The notes below the pieces were generated by a model. The model saw only the letters and a list, made by a program, of their open reading frames with translations. It had not been told where the DNA came from and made no database searches. The position numbers and the translations under genes were made by a program. 64,000 bases of DNA from Leifsonia sp. CL147 (GTDB lineage Bacteria; Actinomycetota; Actinomycetes; Actinomycetales; Microbacteriaceae): NCBI RefSeq assembly GCF_900114565.1, contig NZ_FOTM01000017.1:19922-83921 (forward strand), in the 5' to 3' direction. This document shows, piece by piece, positions 61,129 through 64,000 of the stretch (positions within the stretch are counted from its first letter, which is position 1; each line of letters begins with the position of its first letter).

Positions 61129-63537
61129 TCAGTGTCCCGCTTCGCCGTGGGTGAGCGGGTTGACCGGCAGCGACGGGTCCGGACGGTGGTCGGATACGAC
61201 CGGGCCGCCTGCCGACGCCCCCGCCTTCTTCGCCACCAGCGGAGCGGCCGCTGGGAAAGCGGGCGCGATCACGGAGAATCCGCCACACGATGTCAGCGCC
61301 GCGACCTCGGGGGCGAGCACCGCCGTCCCACCGACCAGGGTGACGTTGGTCGCCCCGAGGAAGTAGGTGTCGTCCAGCGTCCGCTGCGGCACGCAGCCAC
61401 CGAGGGTGATGAACAGCGGCGAGGCCGTCTTGCCCGACCAGGCGGAGGCGCCCAGGGCGTCCGGGAAGTTCAGGCCGTTGGCCAGGATGACCCGGCTGCT
61501 GTTCTGGAAGGCCGACTCGACGATCAGCTGCGACGACTCGAACCGGTCGCCGCCCGCCAGGTGGACGACGGTGCCGAAACGGCCGAAGTCCGCTACCAGG
61601 GAGGGAGTCATCACCGCGTTCCCGCCGATGACGACGATCTTGGTCGTGCCCAGCGACTGGAGCAGAGATGCCGTGGCGGCATCCACCGAGGTCGCGTTCC
61701 CGTTCACCAGCAGCAGCGGGGCGTTCAGGCTGCCCGCTGCGCCGCCCGCGCTGAGCGAGTCGGGGAAGTTCAGGCCGGTCGAGACATAGACCGTCGGAGC
61801 GGATTTGAACGTGTTCTGGATGACCGCCCGGGAGGTTGCGAAGCGGTCGCCGCCCGACACGCGCTTGACGTCCGGAGAGAGACCCTTGAGGGCCGTGACG
61901 ACGTCTTCGCTGACCACTGCCGGTCCACCGACCACGATGATGTTGGCCGGGTGCAGCCGGGTGATCTCGGCCGACACGCTCGCCGGGAGGTAACCGGGCG
62001 CGGTCAGCAGCAACGGGCCGGAGTCCTTCGCCGCGGCAGGGCCGCCAGACAGGGCATCCGGGAACGAGATCCCGTTCGCGACATAGACGGTACCGACCTT
62101 GGTCGGGTCGGGATACGCCGCCTTCGACACCTCGACCGAGGTGGCGAACCGGTCGCCGCCGGCCGTGCGGTTCACGTTCACCACGCGAAGCGTGTAGGTC
62201 TGAGTCACGGAGTCGCCGTAACCCGGAATCGTGGCGGTCAGTCCGAAGGTGTACGAGCCGGCCGTTGTCGCCGTTCCCGAGATGGTGTCGCCGCTCAATG
62301 CCAGGCCCGGCGGCAGAGCACCGGCCGTGACGGCGAAGTCCAGCGATGAGACGGGAGCGGACGTCCAGCCGTTGATCTGCTGCTGGTACGGGGCACCCGC
62401 GGGCACGACACCGGAGACACTTCCCAGGAACGAGATCGGCTCCCAATCTCCGAGCACGGTCGTCCCGGCACCGTAGATGACTGCGTTGACGAACACGTCG
62501 ACCACGATGTCGGGGGTGGTCACGGCACCGCCCTGGTCACTCCAGGTCGACGCGGCACCCGTCGTCGTGTCGATGCGGAAGATCTGCGTCCCATTCTTGC
62601 CGATCACTGTCTGCGTGGACGGGTCGATGCCCAGCGCTGTGATCCCCGGACCCGAGACATTGGGAACGGTGATGGACGAAGCGGTGCCCGCCGTCCCGTC
62701 GACAGCGGTCACGGTCGCGAGAGTCGCGGAACCCAGGTACGCCTTGTGGTGGGCGGAGTCCACCGTGATGGCCACCGGGTTCGCAGGAATCGCGACGGGG
62801 CCGGTCACCGAAGACGTGGCTTCGTTGACGAGCGAGACCGACGGTCCCGCGGCATTGACGACGTAGAGCACGCCGGAAGCCGTGTCGACACCGATCCGCC
62901 CCGCGGTCCCTCCGACCGTGATGGCCGTTCCCAGGGCGAGCGACGACTCGTCCACGGGAACGACGGTCCCGCTGGTACCCGTCGTCACGAAGACCTTGCC
63001 CGTGGCGTGATCGACGGCGAGGTCACGCAGGTCGCCCGGAATCACGACCGAGTCGGTCACGGTGTTCGTGCGCTCGTCGATGCGGGAGAGCTTGTTGTTT
63101 CCGGCATCCAGTGCCCACACCAGCGCGCGTGTCGCGTCGGCATCGAGCAGGGGACTCGCCGCTCCGGCGAGCGGAATGTTCGCCGTCACCTCGCCGGAGA
63201 ACTCGTTGACGACGTCCACCCCGCCGCTGTGGGCCGCAAAGACCTGAGCGGTGTACGAGTCGACGGCCACATCCGTCACGGTCGCGTTGATGTCCGCCTG
63301 CAATACCGACTCGGGTCCGGCCGTGCCGGGGGTGGCAGAGGCCGGCACGCCGGCAGCGGCGACTCCAGCGGCCACGAGCGAGGCGGCGGCCACGGTCGCG
63401 AAGATGCGACCTCGCCTGCGCGTACGCGTCGTCTTCAACTGGTCAGGAACGGGGAATGCAGGGCGATCACGCAACGGGCGGCTCACTTTCGAGGAATGGC
63501 TCGCCTGAACACGAGCATCCTCCCCAGTCAAAACCAT
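61129..63537 (-). CDS. Secreted cell-wall-binding protein with CWB2 repeats
   Basis: 802 residues. A 35-residue leader precedes a signal sequence (TRRRGRIFATVAAASLVAAG..., cleavage near PASA). Residues about 75-360 form a YVTN/beta-propeller-like run (VDSYTAQVFAAHSGGVDVV). About 360-440 is a putative-Ig-like (PPGLALSGDTISGTATTAGSYTF) domain. Residues 470-770 hold three CWB2 repeats (RTAGGDRFATSVEVSKAAYP, KRVSGGDRFATSRAVIQNTF, HLAGGDRFESSQLIVESAF) with FPDALS segments. CWB2 repeats bind secondary wall polymers. Likely a surface adhesin or wall scaffold. Confidence 0.92.
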   Translation of the reverse strand: MVLTGEDARVQASHSSKVSRPLRDRPAFPVPDQLKTTRTRRRGRIFATVAAASLVAAGVAAAGVPASATPGTAGPESVLQADINATVTDVAVDSYTAQVFAAHSGGVDVVNEFSGEVTANIPLAGAASPLLDADATRALVWALDAGNNKLSRIDERTNTVTDSVVIPGDLRDLAVDHATGKVFVTTGTSGTVVPVDESSLALGTAITVGGTAGRIGVDTASGVLYVVNAAGPSVSLVNEATSSVTGPVAIPANPVAITVDSAHHKAYLGSATLATVTAVDGTAGTASSITVPNVSGPGITALGIDPSTQTVIGKNGTQIFRIDTTTGAASTWSDQGGAVTTPDIVVDVFVNAVIYGAGTTVLGDWEPISFLGSVSGVVPAGAPYQQQINGWTSAPVSSLDFAVTAGALPPGLALSGDTISGTATTAGSYTFGLTATIPGYGDSVTQTYTLRVVNVNRTAGGDRFATSVEVSKAAYPDPTKVGTVYVANGISFPDALSGGPAAAKDSGPLLLTAPGYLPASVSAEITRLHPANIIVVGGPAVVSEDVVTALKGLSPDVKRVSGGDRFATSRAVIQNTFKSAPTVYVSTGLNFPDSLSAGGAAGSLNAPLLLVNGNATSVDAATASLLQSLGTTKIVVIGGNAVMTPSLVADFGRFGTVVHLAGGDRFESSQLIVESAFQNSSRVILANGLNFPDALGASAWSGKTASPLFITLGGCVPQRTLDDTYFLGATNVTLVGGTAVLAPEVAALTSCGGFSVIAPAFPAAAPLVAKKAGASAGGPVVSDHRPDPSLPVNPLTHGEAGH

Positions 63538-63678
63538 CCGCCCGGTTTAGCCCAACGATTGCACGTAATCCGCTCTACCCCAGTGCAGGGGGTACGGACG
63601 AGGAGGACGCCCGTTCACCCGGGCCGAAGCGGAGGGTTATAGGCCAAAAAGAGTGGATGGGATCTTGATCTGGCCGCG

Positions 63679-63701
63679 TGAAGCGCCCCAGGTTTCCTGC
63701 C
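63679..63701. mobile_element. Probable IS3-family terminal inverted repeat
   Basis: TGAAGCGCCCCAGGTTTCC begins at 63679, 5 bases before the transposase 3' end. It resembles the terminal repeats of IS3-family elements in actinobacteria (TGAACCGCCCC...GGTTTCC). The other end and the target duplication are outside the window. Confidence 0.6.
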
Positions 63702-63705
63702 GCTC

Positions 63706-64000
63706 CTATGCGGGTTGCGGCTCTCGGGTGAGGGTCGCGTAGTGGGCTTGCTCGTACTCGGCAGGTGGGACATAGCCGAGGGTCGAGTGAAGCCTACGAG
63801 TGTTGTACCAGTCGACCCAGCCGGCGGTCGCGAACTCGACGTCCGAGATCGTCTTGAGTGGCCTGTCGTGGAACACGGTCGTTCGGATGCACTCGGCCTT
63901 GTAGAGTCCGTTGATCGTCTCCATCAGCGCGTTATCGTATGCGTCGCCGACGGACCCGATCGAGGGCGCGATGCCATCGAGCGCGAGCTTGTCTGTGTAG
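63706..64000 (-). mobile_element. IS3-family transposase OrfB, C-terminal part (cut by window edge)
   Basis: The frame is open to the right edge and gives the integrase-core end: APSIGSVGDAYDNALMETINGLYKAE, containing the last Glu of the DDE triad, then the terminal WVDWYNTRRLHSTLGYVPP and a hydrophilic tail. The usual IS3 motif has AET where this one has MET, which is a tolerated difference. The rest of the element lies beyond 64000. Confidence 0.93.

Noticed and set aside
61106..62446. Minus-strand frame of 446 codons overlapping the CWB2 gene
   Set aside because: The overlapping frame lacks repeats or motifs, whereas the 802-residue frame shows three CWB2 repeats and a signal sequence.

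Overview
The window is high-GC chromosomal DNA from an actinobacterium, most likely a Leifsonia-like member of the Microbacteriaceae. The evidence is the GC-rich codon use, the core gene order recG / rsmD / coaD / DUF177 / rpmF / rnc / mutM / smc, the murA-plsC-gpsA-ddl and leuCD block, the SufS/SufU pair and actinobacterial protein types (DUF3515 lipoprotein, MoxR-DUF58-transglutaminase). No tool was run: families are assigned from recognisable motifs, and regulatory sites from reading the bases.

Layout. Positions 1-3184 hold a lactococcin-972-type bacteriocin operon (minus strand): prepeptide, lipoprotein, peptidoglycan-binding membrane adaptor, ABC ATPase and a permease cut by the window edge. 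Positions 3444-23703 hold the housekeeping DNA-maintenance and ribosome block on the minus strand (smc, mutM, rnc, rpmF, DUF177, coaD, recG). It is interrupted by a branched-chain amino acid ABC transporter (livKHMGF), a plus-strand double-GNAT gene, and a moxR-DUF58-transglutaminase operon. Positions 23700-34903 hold a TPR-like protein, rsmD, thiL, a DUF3515 lipoprotein, ddl, gpsA, plsC, a VapBC module, murA, leuD, leuC and a PP2C phosphatase. Positions 34960-42758 hold a TerC-type exporter behind a yybP-ykoY (manganese) riboswitch, a methyltransferase, an AbiEii-type toxin-antitoxin pair with an unusual leaderless promoter/operator, tRNA-Glu(CTC), a lipid kinase, a CopB-type metal ATPase with a CsoR-like operator and an MBL-fold hydrolase.

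Positions 42765-49660 are accessory-like and repeat-rich: small unknown proteins, a NERD protein, an AlaX-type editing protein, sufS/sufU, and five copies of a 64-bp palindromic element, four of them arrayed at 47945-48530, plus several minisatellites. Positions 49660-58550 are a homoprotocatechuate (3,4-dihydroxyphenylacetate) meta-cleavage cluster: MHS-family transporter, hpaH, hpaI, a FAH-RraA fusion, a GntR regulator, hpaE and hpaD. Three ATCGTATACGAT-like sites suggest one regulon, and a second VapBC module separates the transporter from the enzymes. Positions 58551-64000 hold a 19-bp tandem repeat, small proteins, a tandem GNAT pair separated by one in-frame stop, a secreted cell-wall-binding (CWB2) protein and the 3' end of an IS3-family transposase at the right edge.

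The most notable items are the bacteriocin operon, the 64-bp palindrome family, the FAH-RraA fusion with its shared operators, the leaderless self-operated AbiE module, and a recurring class of TANNNT-N6/7-start leaderless promoters.
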